From assembly GCA_016858145.1 (NCBI GenBank), contig JAEHOE010000023.1, positions 682,001 through 746,000 of the forward strand: DNA of 64,000 nt, written 5' to 3'. Positions 1 through 11,417 of this stretch are shown here, one piece after another; position 1 is the stretch's first letter, and each line of letters opens with the position of its first letter. Position numbers and translations under genes: made by a program. This DNA comes from Edaphochlamys debaryana. Its lineage: Eukaryota > Chlorophyta > Chlorophyceae > Chlamydomonadales. Below the pieces are notes generated by a model. It made no database searches and was not told the origin of the DNA. It saw only the letters and a program-made list of their open reading frames with translations.

Positions 1-394
1 CGGCTGCCCCTGGTGGCTGGGGGAGGACTGGGACGCAGAGTGCGTGAGGTGAGCCACTGGGGGAGGGGAGCGGGAGGGGTGGAGGGTCCAGGAAGGTAGC
101 GTGAAGCGTGTACACGCTCGTACTACTGGGCGGAAGTTTGCAATGTGAGAATTTGCTGCACGCCGCTCGATGCCAAAACCCCGACTCCCGCCTACGCCCC
201 GCCCCCTTCCCCACCGTGCTCCATCCCCGCTCCTCGCCCCGCCCAGGTGCGGTTGGGACTGCGAGGCGGACGGGTACGACGACGACTCCAACCCCCTGCC
301 GCCGTACAAGGCCAAGTACGACACGTACACGGCAGCACTCAAGACGGGGCGCACGCCGGCGTGGCGGGGCAAGCACGTGGGGCCGCGGGCGTGA
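1..394 (+). CDS. C-terminal end of an unidentified Cys/Trp-rich protein (partial)
   Basis: Only the 3' end of this gene is in the window. Exon 1..48 (codons from base 2) ends at a GTGAGC donor, and exon 247..394 follows a CCCGCCCAG acceptor. The phases agree: two bases plus one make an Arg codon. The joined end reads CPWWLGEDWDAEC, then a Cys-x-x-Cys-type cluster (ECVRCGWDCE), an acidic stretch (DGYDDD), a Lys/Tyr-rich segment, and a final Gly-Lys-His-Val-Gly-Pro-Arg-Ala before TGA. Closely spaced Cys and Trp residues suggest a small metal-binding or structural tail, but I do not recognise the family. The 198-base intron is typical of this window. Strand and frame are well supported; function is unknown. 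Confidence 0.6.
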
Positions 395-1170
395 AGGCGG
401 CGTGAAGGAGGGTGAGCGGTGTGGGGGAGGGTGAGAGGGGTGATAGAGAGGAGGCGGGGTGCGCGCGACAGGAGGCTGTGGGGACTGGTGCAAGGCTGGA
501 GTTGGTGGCTCGACCTGCCATGCGGGTCGGGCGCGGCAGGGGGGCGAGCGCAACGAGCAGGAGGCTGGAAGGCGGGAGCCCGTGCGTGCGTGCGTGCTGG
601 AGGCGAGTAGCTTGGGGAGAGGAGGCCCCCGCAATATAGGGTTATTTTGCTGGTGCTGGTGCTATTGCTGGTGCTGCAGCTAACTGCTAGCTTCCAGGAA
701 TTGCGTGCTAAACCTCGCTGCGAGAGGCGCTGGTGATTGTAGCGCTCCACGTGCCCTGCCCCTCGAAACCCCAGCAGCCCTCGTGCCGCTCCCGCGCTGC
801 CGGTTTGCAGCCACTGCGGCTCCGCCTCCCTCGCGCCGTGCACGACTGGGAACGCGAGCTTAAATGGGCCCCATCGCGGCACCTTGCCGGGGCGATGCGA
901 GCAGGCACCGCAGATAGCCACACCGATTGACCTACGCGCGCCAAAAGGACTGGCTGGAAAGCCGCCTGCGAGCCACGCAACAGCGTACTCCACCACAGCA
1001 GAGCGTAGCCCTGGTAGAGTTAGCACAGCGCCAGTAGTTGCGCAGCTGGGGAACTCAGATGCCCGCGCTCAGTCCTGCGGAAGCCTACTAGGACGGTGCG
1101 CAACCCCAAGCAAGCTCAGCAGGCTAGCCGCCAAACGCGGTTGCCCTTGACAACACAAGCCAACTGCGTT
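395..1170. other. Intergenic, 3' and 5' flanks
   Basis: This stretch holds the 3' flank of the partial gene and the 5' flank of the next one. I see no convincing coding exon, RNA gene or TGTAA signal. A short GT/GCT-rich tract lies around 650-680. Confidence 0.5.
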
Positions 1171-4100
1171 ATGGCGTGCAGCGGCCCCGACCGCGTGGCT
1201 ATCGCGCCGGGCGCGTCGTCAGCGCCGCGAGGCGCGGAGCCTTTGCTGCTGCTGCCCCCGGTCCTCACCGCGGGCTGCGCCACGCGGCTGCACCTGCTGC
1301 TGCGACTGCCCGACAAGCCACCGCGCGCAGCTGCAGCGGTAGCGGCTGCCAGGCTCAACAGCGCAAGTCCTCTTCTCCGGCCGGCTCGCCCTAGCGACGA
1401 TGGCTCCTACACGGCGTCAACGGGCGCATCGTCAAGCGCCCGGACGCTTGTATTCTACTCTGCGGATGAGGAGCCGCGCGTTATCGGCTCTGGGTCGACC
1501 TCGCGCGAGGGCGGCCTGGGGCTCGGGCGGCTGGGGAGCGCCAGCAGCCGCCTGCCCGCGTTTGAGAGCTGCTCCGCGTTTCACAGCTGTCGCGAAGTAC
1601 CTTTCCCCGAGGAGGGGGAGGAGCAGGCAGCGGGGGAGGCGCCGTGGCAGCGCGCAGGGACCGCGCCGGCCGACATGCAAGCGGGGGGAGCGGGAGCGGG
1701 CCTCGGGCGCCCGGCCAGCGGCCGCGCCCAGCGCCTAGCTGGCGGCAGTAGCCCGGCAGCGGCGGCGGCGATCGCGGAGGCGGCGGAGGGGGAGTGGTGT
1801 GAGGAGACGTCGCCCTTACTGCAGCACGGCAGCCACGGCCCCGGCAGCTACGGCTGCGCCGGCGGCAGCCTCGGCAGCCCGGGCCTCACCAGCCCCTCCC
1901 CCTCCCCGCGGCATCCCTCCGCCTCCCTTCACCATCCACCGCCGACCCCTTCGCCGCCGACCCAGCCGCCGTCGTCCTCCAAGCGCCAGGCCCCGGCGGC
2001 AGAGGCGCAGGCATCGTTAGCGGCGCCGCCGACGGCAGGGCTCCGCCTCAATCACACCACCCCCACCTGCGGCCACGGTGACGCTGGCCTCGGCGGCTCC
2101 CCCTTCCTGACGCGTGCCTCCGCCATGCCAGCGGCGCCGCCAGGTGGCGGCGGCAGCAGGCTGCCGCTCACGCCGTCGTCCACGGCGCCGGCGGCGCTGC
2201 TGAGCTGGAACGTGCTGTGCCCGTTCCCCACTACTACGGACTCGATCATAGAGCGGCGGCGGTCCGAGTCCCAGTCCCAACCGTCGTTGCCCGTCTTTAC
2301 GCTGCCGCCGCCGGGCAGCGGCGCGGCAGCTGGCGACACGCTTGCGACGACGGCGGCGGAGGAGCCGCCGACGGCCGTCGTGGCGGCGGCGGAGTGGGTG
2401 GCGGCGGCGGCTGCCGCTGGGCGGCTCCTGCCGCTGCCCGAACAGCCCCAGCCGCCAGCGCCGATGGCGGCGGCGGCGGGCGCAGCGCCGATCCGCGCTG
2501 AGGCAGCGGCGGCGCCGGCGGGGCCGGCGGATGAGTACGGTCTGTCGCACGGCTCTGGCCACGCCGCCAGCGCTGCCGTCGCCCATGCCCCGGGCACGCC
2601 CCTGCCACCGCCGCCGCCGCACCTAACTCGCGCCGCCAGGGACAAGGCTTTCCCGCCGCCGCCGCCGCCGCCAGGGGTATCAGACCCTGCGTCGCGCCCT
2701 CACCGCTCCGCGACGATTGCCATTTGCAGGTGTGGTTTCCTTTGGGAGCAGGGGTGATGGTAATTGGGTTCCAGATTTGCTCCCTCTGCGGTCCCTTCCG
2801 TAGCGGTCTAGCGTGCACAGCTCGGCTACATCTACAGTCAAGGTCCTTGCACTGTCGTGTTGTGCTTGCTCTACGCCTCAAGCCCATTCGGATCCGTTTC
2901 GCTGGCCCTCCCAGGCTTTCGCTAATCGAGGAGGCGTGGCACGACCGCCCCCGCCAGCACCCGCCGGCTGTGGAGCTGGCGGCAGCTGAGGCCCCACTGC
3001 CGGCCGCCTGGGCGGATGAGGAGGCGTGTGCGGACACGGGGGCACCGGGTGTCATGTCCTTGTGGTGAGTGGCGAGCGGTGTTGGGGCGTCCCTAAATTG
3101 CTGTGCGGTGGCGCATTGCCGGAGGCTTAGCTGTTGCTTCTGTGGTTGCAAGTACGCTATGCAAGTTGGGGCTGGGTTTCACTGCACTCTGTCCTTTTGC
3201 AAGCCTCAGCACTCAGGGATTGCAAGCGCCTGCAGGCTCGCCTGTGTAGGCGTGCCGCCTCAATTCCTCAGCCGTGCATGCGCGCCGTTGGCAGTCCTCA
3301 CCCCTGCACCCTGCCTTCCCTTCCATTGCAGCCTCGATGCGCCACCCGTGCCCACGGTCGGCTGCGTGCGCCTATGCCTGACAGCACCGCCTCCAGCCAG
3401 CAGTGCCGCCGCCAACACGACGAGCCCCGCCGCCAACGCTGCCGCCGCCACTGCCGCCGCCGTCGCTGCCGAGGCGGCGGAGGCGTCTCCCCAGGAGCTG
3501 CTGAGCCTGCCGCTGCTCGGCCTGCCCCCGCTGGCGGTGGCCGAGCTCCAGGACCTGGCGGCGGCGATGATGGCGGAGGGCCTGGCGGCGGCGCCGTCAG
3601 CGGCGCTGGTGGAGCTCGAGACCTTGGCCTTGGCCGCTGCTGGCGGCGGCAGCGGTGCCGCTACCGGCGGCGCTACCCTCGCTAGCGGCGGCAGGCTGGA
3701 CGCCGCGGCGGCGGTGCTGGCAGCATGGCAGGCTACCACGCGCGCCCAACCGTTCGCTGACGACGTCGCCGCTGGCGGCCCTGCCGCCGCCGCCGCCACT
3801 GCCGCCGCCTGGCCTCTGGACTCAGCGACGACGGCGGCGGCGGCGTGCGTGTGGCGGCAGCACCTGCAGCCGCTTCTCTGCGACCTGACGGCGGCGCTGC
3901 AGGGCGGCAGGGCGGCTGCCGCCGCCGCCGCCAGCCGCGGCCGCCGCCGCGGCCTCCACGCCATCCCCGAGCAACACGTCGACGACGATGCCGTACTCGC
4001 GACCGGCCGGCTCTTCGACTTCCTCTCGTCGCGGACCGGCACCGACCAGCTAGTAACGCTGCTAGCGGTTGAGACTCGCGACATGCTGCGGGCTGCGGCC

Positions 4101-5435
4101 GCCGCCGGCCCGCACCCCGCAACCTCCGCGGTTCCATCTCAGCGCGCCCACGACTCAGCCCGGCGGCAACCCGCCGACGCTGACGCCGCCTTCCCTGCGG
4201 CGCCAGCGCCGGACCTGCCGCCGGCGTCGCCGCTCTGGCTGGCGCAGTGGAGCTACGCGCCGGAGCACGAGCAGCTGGCGGCGGCGGCGGCAGCGACGGC
4301 GGCGGCGGCGGCGACGGCCGCACCCTGCCGACAGAGCGTGTTCCTGCCGGCGTCGCCGCGGCTGCTGCGGGCCAGCCCCAGCGCCACCCCCGCTGGCATC
4401 CCCACCGTCGCGCCCTCGACGGCCGCGGCCGTGGCCCTCGGCTGGGCGACGGCTCCGCCGCCGCTGCCCCGGCCTGCCGTACAGCAGTCACGGCGGCAGC
4501 CGCCGCCGCCGTCGCGGCCGACCGGTGACCACAACCCTGGCGGCCTGGCACGGTCCAGCTACGACAGCATTACCAGCAGCAGCGGCGGCGGCGGCGGTTG
4601 GGCGATGTGGGAGGAGGAGGCGGGGGTTCGCGGTGTGGACCCCAAGGCCAGCCCGCCCCCCTCCGCCTCCTACTCCCTCGCCCGCTCCTTCAGCGAGGCC
4701 ACCGTAGGCACCGGACTGGCGCAGACCAGCCTCCTGGCCGCCGCCACCAACGCCGCCGCCCTCGGCCGCAACCACCCCCTGCCCACAATACCGTCAGAGT
4801 CGACCGAGGGACCGCCCCTCAACAGCAGCAGCAGCAGCAACAGCAACAGCATGGGCACAGGTGCCAACGCGCCCGGCGGCGGTTTCGGTTCCGGCCTCCA
4901 CGACGGCGACGGCAGCGGCAACCATGGCGTCGGCGAGTTCAACTTCTGGTCGGCCAACCGCCAACTGCCGCCGCCGCCGCCGGCTCGCGGGTTCGCGTTC
5001 GACGGCGTCTTCCCGGCGGCGGCGAGCCCCCGTCACACTGCCAGCGGCGCCGCCACCCCGCCGCTGACGCTGCAGTCTGCCTTCCTGCCGGTGCCGCCGC
5101 CGGCGCCCAAGCGCAGTGGCCTGCTGTTCCCGCCGCCGCCGCCGCCAGCGCCGCGCCGCGGCCCTGCCACCTTCGCTGCCGCCGCCGCCGCCAGCGGACG
5201 CCTGCCTGAGGCGCCCGACTGGCTGCTCGGGTATCCGCCCTGGGCCGACGACGGCGGCAACGCGCCTGCGACTCCGACCGCCGCCGCGCCTGCCGCTGCC
5301 AGCGGCGCCTACAGCGGGCCGGCGGGCAGCAGCCAGGATGGCGGCGTTGGCGGCGCCGGCAGCACGATCGGCGGGCGCGGTAGCGGCCACCAAGGTATCC
5401 AAACGCTGCTGACGGCTCTGAGCATACCGCTCTGA
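1171..5435 (+). CDS. Large Ala/Pro/Gly-rich low-complexity protein, function unknown
   Basis: Three exons fit in phase: 1171..2729, 2915..3064 and 3332..5435. Two bases are carried over each junction, giving an Arg and then a Cys codon, and both introns are GT-AG. The start is ATG 1171 (ATGGCG); the frame is open further upstream but has no earlier ATG. The product is about 1,270 residues, mostly poly-Ala, poly-Pro, Gly and Ser runs. More complex segments are rare: one after residue ~350 (SWNVLCPF, then a Ser/Arg stretch), exon 2 with a Glu/Ala-rich helix-like segment, and a leucine-rich patch around base 4000 containing LFDFLSSRTGTDQLVTLLAV. No domain is recognisable. Long antisense open frames here are shadows of GC periodicity. 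Expression and exact start are inferred. Confidence 0.6.
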
Positions 5436-7056
5436 GGGGCGGCCAGGTATGGGTGGAGCTTAAGGAGCTGGACGGGGTTACCGTGGTTCCTGAGGCTTCA
5501 CGCTTACAAGCGCAGGATAGTGTGGAGCTGTGCATTCGGGGAGGGAGGGCGGGGAGCTACCGGGGGCCTGCGTCCGCAGTCCGTAGATCAGTGGGCGTGA
5601 GGGTAGGGGTCAAGTACAGGGTCAGCTCAAGAACAGGCCTAGGAGGCAGGGTTTGCGGGATGCGTTCGCAGTTTCGTGCACCCAATCAAGGAAGGAAGGG
5701 CCCAGATGGGCCAAGGCGACTTGCAAAGGGATGTGGAGGCATTAATGTACGAGCGCAATTCGACAATTGATGAGGCACGGCTCATTAGGCCGGCCGGAGG
5801 CCAACTCGCTTGGCTGCAGGGGGAGCAGGGGCGACGCACGCAGGCGGTTCTTTTGTAGGCGTGGACTGCTGTTGCTGTAGGTCCCTCGAAGCGTTCCTTT
5901 GGGGGCTTCACTTCGTCAGTAGGCTCACAAAAGGGCCGTGTGTTTCCATGAAGGCGAGCGAGTCTTCTTTGTGTGAGGAGGCCTTGAGGAGGCCAGGCTG
6001 CTGACGTGCCGTGCCCGTTGCAGTGGCCTGGCGGCACGTGTCTGTCAGTGCGCTCGTGGGGTACTAGGAGCCGTCAGGCGCGGGACGTGCAGGCTGTCAC
6101 GCACGGTCCACGCTGGCCCCGGCGGCCGTGTGCTGTGTACGCTGGTGTGGTGCAGAACAGTACGACAAGTGAGGTGGGGGGGCCTCGCTCACACGAGGTC
6201 CTTCTTCTTGTGCATACGCACGAGGCCTTAACATAAGTAGGTAGCTCTTATTGCCGGGCCTATCCTCAGGAATAAGGGTAGTGAGCTTGACAAAGGCTCC
6301 AGGTTAAGGGCTTGAGGCTGAGCCCCCACGCTCTGTATAATAGCACGGTAGGCCTCGTGGGGGGTTTATGGGCTGACGTCACTCTTGCGGAGAGGTGGAT
6401 GGAGTCAACGTTGTGTTAGGTGCCTGGGGCGCTGCAGGCGCTGGCGTGGGCAAGGCCAAGTGCATCGGCGATATGCCTCTTTCGTGGTATGCATACAGCG
6501 CGAGCTGTCAGGCCGTCAGGTTGGGGAAGGGTACCCATCAAGTCTGCGGCGTTGGGGCAAACGGGGCCAGCCAGCCAGCCGAGCGTCTCTTCGGTACAGC
6601 GTGCGTGCGTGCATGTACACACCCTGTTGCCCAGAGCGGCAGCGAGGTCTCCCCTCGCCGCCGACGGCCGCCCTCTCTTCCCTCTGTTGAGGGCTTGAGG
6701 CTGGACCAGGGCGTGGTGGGAAGTGCGGTGCTACGGGACGGAAAGGATTTGCAATCGAGAGCTTACAAGGACTGTGGACGGCTAGGGTCTGGGGCGATGA
6801 CCAGAGTAGGGGCGGTGGGGAGGTGGCAGGTGCGTCAGTGCGTGCCGACGGGGGGTGGGGGGCGGAGCTCATGCCACCGCCGGGAGCTGTCGGCACGGTA
6901 CCGCCCCGAAGAAGCGTATGGCGATATGTAGCGACACATAAGAGCATAGCATAATCACAATATCGCACAACAGTGTCCCTTGCTAGGACATAGCGACGTC
7001 GAATTCCGACACTTTGCAAAGTGTGCTTCCCCTCTTGAGCACGCTGCTCTGCCACC
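5436..7056. other. Intergenic, no gene seen
   Basis: About 1.6 kb between two plus-strand genes. Open frames here are short and lack splice-supported partners. A small inverted repeat around 6180-6230 (CTCACACGAGG...GCACGAGGCC) could form a hairpin. The last ~50 bases before 7057 are the leader of the ubiquitin-like gene. Confidence 0.45.
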
Positions 7057-9077
7057 ATGGATCTGAGCGGTGTTGACCTTGAATCTTCAAGAGAGAAGGC
7101 AGCACGGGCGAAAGCCCAGGAGCAACATGCGGAGCAGGGCGATGACTGCACACTGCTCTTCACGCTGCCGGGCAAGCAGAAAGCATCGCACAAGTAAGCA
7201 ATGGCACCGATTCAGCCTTCCGCGTGTACTCCGGGGCAAGTGTGCGCACCCGGTTTGCCGCGCCTTCTCGTGACCGTGTGGGCAGACGTCGCAACTCTGG
7301 ATACCAGCGTGCTCCGCGTTGCGTTTCAGGCTTCCGCCGTGCGCTCGGTGTGGGGGCGGGAATGTCGGCACCCCACCCCGGGGTCCCGGGATGGCGGGGG
7401 GTCTGGTCCACTGTTTGCTGCCGTGTCGGTCGGGGGTTCGTTGGGGCCAAGGGTTTGCGCTCAGACAAAAGGACCTCGGGGTGGGGTGGCCGGGGGGCAC
7501 AGGCTCGTATGTAGTACCGGCCTAAGAGGCCCAAAACCGCGCGGCCCCAGTAGCGCCCTCGCCGAGCAACGCGCGAAACAGCGCGTCAGGCAACTTGTCG
7601 CGGCTGCAACCGCAGCTTGCATTGAAGCGAGCTCGCCAGATGACAGCTACCTGCACAGCTGGCGCGTAAGGCGCTACCTGACGTCGAGTTCTACCTCTAC
7701 CTGGGCCGTTTAGCTCTAGGTCACGGCCCGCTCGTCCACATCTGTCCCGGGAAGCTGCATGCCCAGCCACACGCTCACCGCACCGTTGCCCTCCACCGAG
7801 GCGCACCTCCCTCTGCCTCCCTCTCCACGCCTCGCTTCGCTAGCGCGCCTCTCGCTAGCCCCCTTCCCGCCCTTGACCGCAGCCTGCCCTCCTCCTCTGC
7901 CCTCCTCCCATCCAAGCCCCGACACGACCCTGAACCCTCGCCCGCAGGTTCAAGACGGGTGTCACGGTCGCTTACGTGAAGGCGCAGCTGGCGGAAGCAC
8001 ACGGGCTGGAGTTTGCAAAACTCAAACTGCTGCTGGTGAGGGAGGGGTCTGGGTCTGGGGGCACAGAGGGGATGGGGGGATGGCTGGGTGTATGTGGGCG
8101 GGTCTGGGTCTGGGGCCGGGGCCAGAGAGGGGTGGAGTGGAGGGGTGCGGGCGGGGATACATCACGCTGAGAGGCGACCTGGTCTGTGAGCCCGCTTGAA
8201 GGCGTGGGGTTGTGCGCTCTATTGCCGGGGCACTGTATGCTGCTCAGTTCGACGCCCCGACTCTGCGTGTCACCCGAAGGAAGTGTGGGACGGGTGGGCG
8301 ACACAGGGTCTTCCGGGACGACTGCGCACGTTTTGTGGCTCGATCAAAGCGCCCGTAGGAGTGGCAGGAGACTCTATCAGCCCATCAGGGAAACCCATTG
8401 GCCCATCGCTCGCGACGCTTCACGGCGGGATTGATGGTCCAGGTGGCCGACTCAGTCCTCCGAGCTCGCCGTCCTGTGTCTGATGTGCTGAGCGTACCCA
8501 CTGTCTGTGATGTGTGAGGTGACGGGCTGGTCGGGAGGCTCCCCAGAAGCAAACAGGGCCCACCCTCCCTCGAGCAGCGCCCGCCAAATGCGCATCCGTC
8601 CGCGCCGGAGCGAGTGCGCGGTCGTCGCTTCCAGCTGCCTGCTCCGACCGCTCACACAACACTCACTGCCGCGCACACGTTCCCCAGAAGACGTAGTCAT
8701 ACGCGGGGGGTTCATGCGGTCGCAGTGGGGGAAGCGGGGGGGGATAGAGGAGGCTTGGAGGAGGCTTGGAGGGGGCTCGGAGGCAGGTGTCGAGCAACTA
8801 AGGGGGCTTGAGCACCGGTAGGGCGGGAGAGCCCAAGGCGCACTCATACATGTGTTCAAAGGTGTAGGATCCCCAGGACCCCTCCAGTTGCCCGGCGCCC
8901 AGATCCGCTTCGCGACGCCTCCAACCCCGAAGTGGACCCGCATGCTCCCCTCTGATCTGCCGCCCACCCCCCGCGCATCCCCAGGGCGGCAAACTCATGA
9001 TCGACCCCCTCTCGCTGGCGGACTGCAAGGGGATCGCGCCGGGCAAGGAGGTGGAGGTGGAGGTGTCGCTCGGCTGA
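7057..9077 (+). CDS. Small ubiquitin-like-fold protein (105 aa)
   Basis: Exons 7057..7193, 7948..8035 and 8985..9077 join in phase (2+1, then 0) with consensus donors GTAAGC and GTGAGG and CAG acceptors. The start CCACCATGG is an excellent initiation context. Residues 1-29 are charged and helical. Residues ~30-105 have a ubiquitin-like layout: a first strand DDCTLLFTLP, a second strand HKFKTGVTVAYV, a helix KAQLAEAHGL, a Leu-rich strand KLKLLL, the GGKLMIDPLSL turn and a final valine-rich strand KEVEVEVSLG. There is no C-terminal Gly-Gly, so conjugation to targets is unlikely; a scaffold or binding role is more plausible. SF3A1-type and other UBL proteins are possible relatives, but I cannot assign an ortholog. 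Introns are unusually long (754 and 949 bases), and intron 2 carries a dispersed repeat copy. Confidence 0.75.
8230..8669 (+). repeat. Dispersed repeat R1, copy 1 (inside an intron)
   Basis: About 440 bases match 10761..11191 in the same orientation with only scattered substitutions and a 9-base indel near 8360. Both copies start around GTATGCTGCTCAG / GTATGCCGCTCAG and stop matching after CACAACACTCACTGC. I see no terminal inverted repeat, poly-A tail or coding capacity. It lies wholly within intron 2 of the ubiquitin-like gene. Confidence 0.8.
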
Positions 9078-11417
9078 GCACCCCGCGGCTCCCGCGCTGT
9101 CCGTTCGCGCACTGACTGGGCAGTGTCCACCGTCGGGGCCTTGGCTAGAGCCCCAGCGTGAGGCCGGAGGGAGCGGCCCGGCGTGAGGCCCGAACTCAAG
9201 GCGGAGTGCGGGGTTGCGGCGCGTGAGGTTCGCAGCAAGGAGGCCACTGGAGCCCATGTGCGCAGGGATGGGCTGTATGAGTGAACTAGGTCCAGGACGG
9301 AGGCGACGTGTGAGGTTCATGGTGGTACGCCCGAGGGGGGATGTGTGCCAGAGGTACGCGAGGCGCGTGTGCTGACCAGGGGGAGGACACAAGCGTACAG
9401 TGGAGATCTGTGGCATGAGTTGGAGTGTGGGATTGGTGATGCTGTGGGCGTAGGGAGGCCGCACACGGAAGCAGGCCAGGAATGGCGGTGCGGGTGCAGG
9501 GCCCGCAGGCCGCAGCCCGTGGCCACGGACGACATGGTGGGAGCCGTAAACCGCGGCAGCGGGGGTCCAAGAAGGACGGACGCAAGAGCTGGAGCTCAGA
9601 CCTGTGCGGCGCAAGGTTCAAGGGAAGCAGGCAACGCTGGCAGGCAGCTTTGGCCTGTGCCGCTGTCGTCCTGCGGTTTGGCTCTTGGCTGTGTCTGTCA
9701 GTACCCCCTCCGGGAGCCGTGCCTCATGGCATGCATGAACGGGCATCATACGCCGGCATTTGCAACGCTAGCACCCTAGTCGTAAAGAGGTGGAATCTCA
9801 GGCACCTGGGGCCTCAACTGAGCGCTGCCTCATACGACATCAACGCCCGCTTGGAGAGCACGCGGGCATGCGTTCAGCTGAAACCTAGATAGATATCAGT
9901 GCCGTCACGGCGTGGTCGACCCTGGGGTTCTGCGGTTCCTGTGGGCTATTTCGTTGAGCTTATGGGCCCGTCGTCCGCACGCTACCCTTGGGCGCTGTGA
10001 GCTCGAGGGATCAGCCGCGCGCAGAATCGTGCATACACGCGGACTGCGGGGGCAAGCGCGTGCGGGTTTGGTGCGTGCGGCAAGCCGCTGACTGGAGCGG
10101 CAGGCAGGCGGTCGCGCTGGCGCGATTGCCGCAGCGCGTAAGAGCGGCAATCGTAGATGGAGCTGCGGCGCGCTCGGTCGGGCCGCCAGCGGTGCGAGAG
10201 TTCGCAGGATCGAAGGTAGGGCGCGTCCTGACGCGGGTAGGGCCGGGGTAGCTCCCAGTCCAGAGTGCCCCGTTACGAAGAGACGTAGCACTGGAGGCAC
10301 AGCCGCGCGTGCCGCAAGCCGCAAGTCGGCAGCCAACTGGGTAGCGTATCGTGCCGAAACCAGTTTGCCGTGCGAGACGCGTAAAATGGGTGGGCATCTC
10401 GGAGTGCAAGCCCATCGAGAGCTGTGCCACGGGAGTAGCGGCAGTAGCGGCTTTTGCGCCGCAATCTATCAACCTCTCTGGACATCCGTTAAAGCCTGCG
10501 CATGCCGTGTGTCGCTGTCGCGGTTGGGACGGGGTCACGAGCCGCCCGTGCCGCAGCTGACTGCGCGCGAGGCCAAAGCAGGCCATTCAAGCTCCGACAT
10601 GCGTACCGTCTGGCCTGAATGATAGAGCGGAGAACACTGGCGTGATCAAACTGTCGCTCGAAACGATGGCGCCAAACAAAATGCCGCCCGGCGCCAAAAC
10701 CCAAAGCTGGGTAGGGTTGCGGCCCACGACCCATAGCCCACGAGTATGCAAACTCTAGGAGCATTGTATGCCGCTCAGTTCGACGCCCCGAAGCTGCGTG
10801 TCACCCGAAGGAAGTGTGGGACGGGTGGGCGACACAGGGTCGTCCGGGACGACTGCGCGCGTTTTGTGGCTCAAGCGAAGCGCCCGTAGCAGACTCTATC
10901 AGCCCATCAGGGAAACCCATTGGCCCATCGCTCGCGACGCTTCACGGCGGGATTGATGGTCCAGGTGGCCGACTCGGTCCTCCGAGCTCGCCGTCCTGTA
11001 TCTGATGTGCTGAGCGTACCCACTGTCTGTGATGTGTGAGGTGACGGGCTGGTCGGGAGGCTCCCCAGAAGCAAACAGGGCCCACCCTCCCTCGAGCAGC
11101 GCCCGCCAAATGCGCATCCGTCCGCGCCGGAGCGAGTGCGCGGTCGTCGCTTCCAGCTGCCTGCTCCGCCCGCTCACACAACACTCACTGCTACGTACGT
11201 TCTTTAGGCTGCACCAGTCACACGCCGCTTCCGCGCCCTTGACGTTACTGGCCGGGCACAGCTGGCAGCCCGAATCGGCGCCCAGAGCAGCCTCTGCGCA
11301 CCCCGGAACCCCTGACTGGCCCCATCGAGATCACTACGAGCCCAGACCTGCGTGTCGAGCAACTTGCGCGCCCCTTGGGGTCCCTGATGCCGGCGTTGAA
11401 GACGGGCTAGAGACACG
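9078..11417. other. Intergenic, holds one dispersed repeat
   Basis: No supported gene. It contains R1 copy 2 at 10761..11191, which ends about 225 bases before the next start codon. A Gly/Arg-coding open frame near 10000-10600 on either strand lacks splice partners and conserved-looking sequence. Confidence 0.45.
10761..11191 (+). repeat. Dispersed repeat R1, copy 2
   Basis: Direct-orientation partner of 8230..8669, about 2.5 kb downstream and just upstream of the RNA-binding protein gene. High identity over the whole length points to a recent event. Confidence 0.8.

Noticed and set aside
2017..2645. Long Arg- and Ala-rich minus-strand open frames
   Set aside because: They mirror the plus-strand exon. 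GC3 periodicity creates such shadows, and no splice partners or domains support them.
3733..5535. Several 200-270 codon frames antisense to or overlapping the large low-complexity gene
   Set aside because: Poly-Arg/Ala/Gly translations with no start context; products of codon bias on the other strand.
8230..8260. tRNA B-box-like sequence (GTTCGACGCC) at the start of R1, suggesting a SINE
   Set aside because: It sits at the very 5' end with no A box at the right distance and no A-rich tail.
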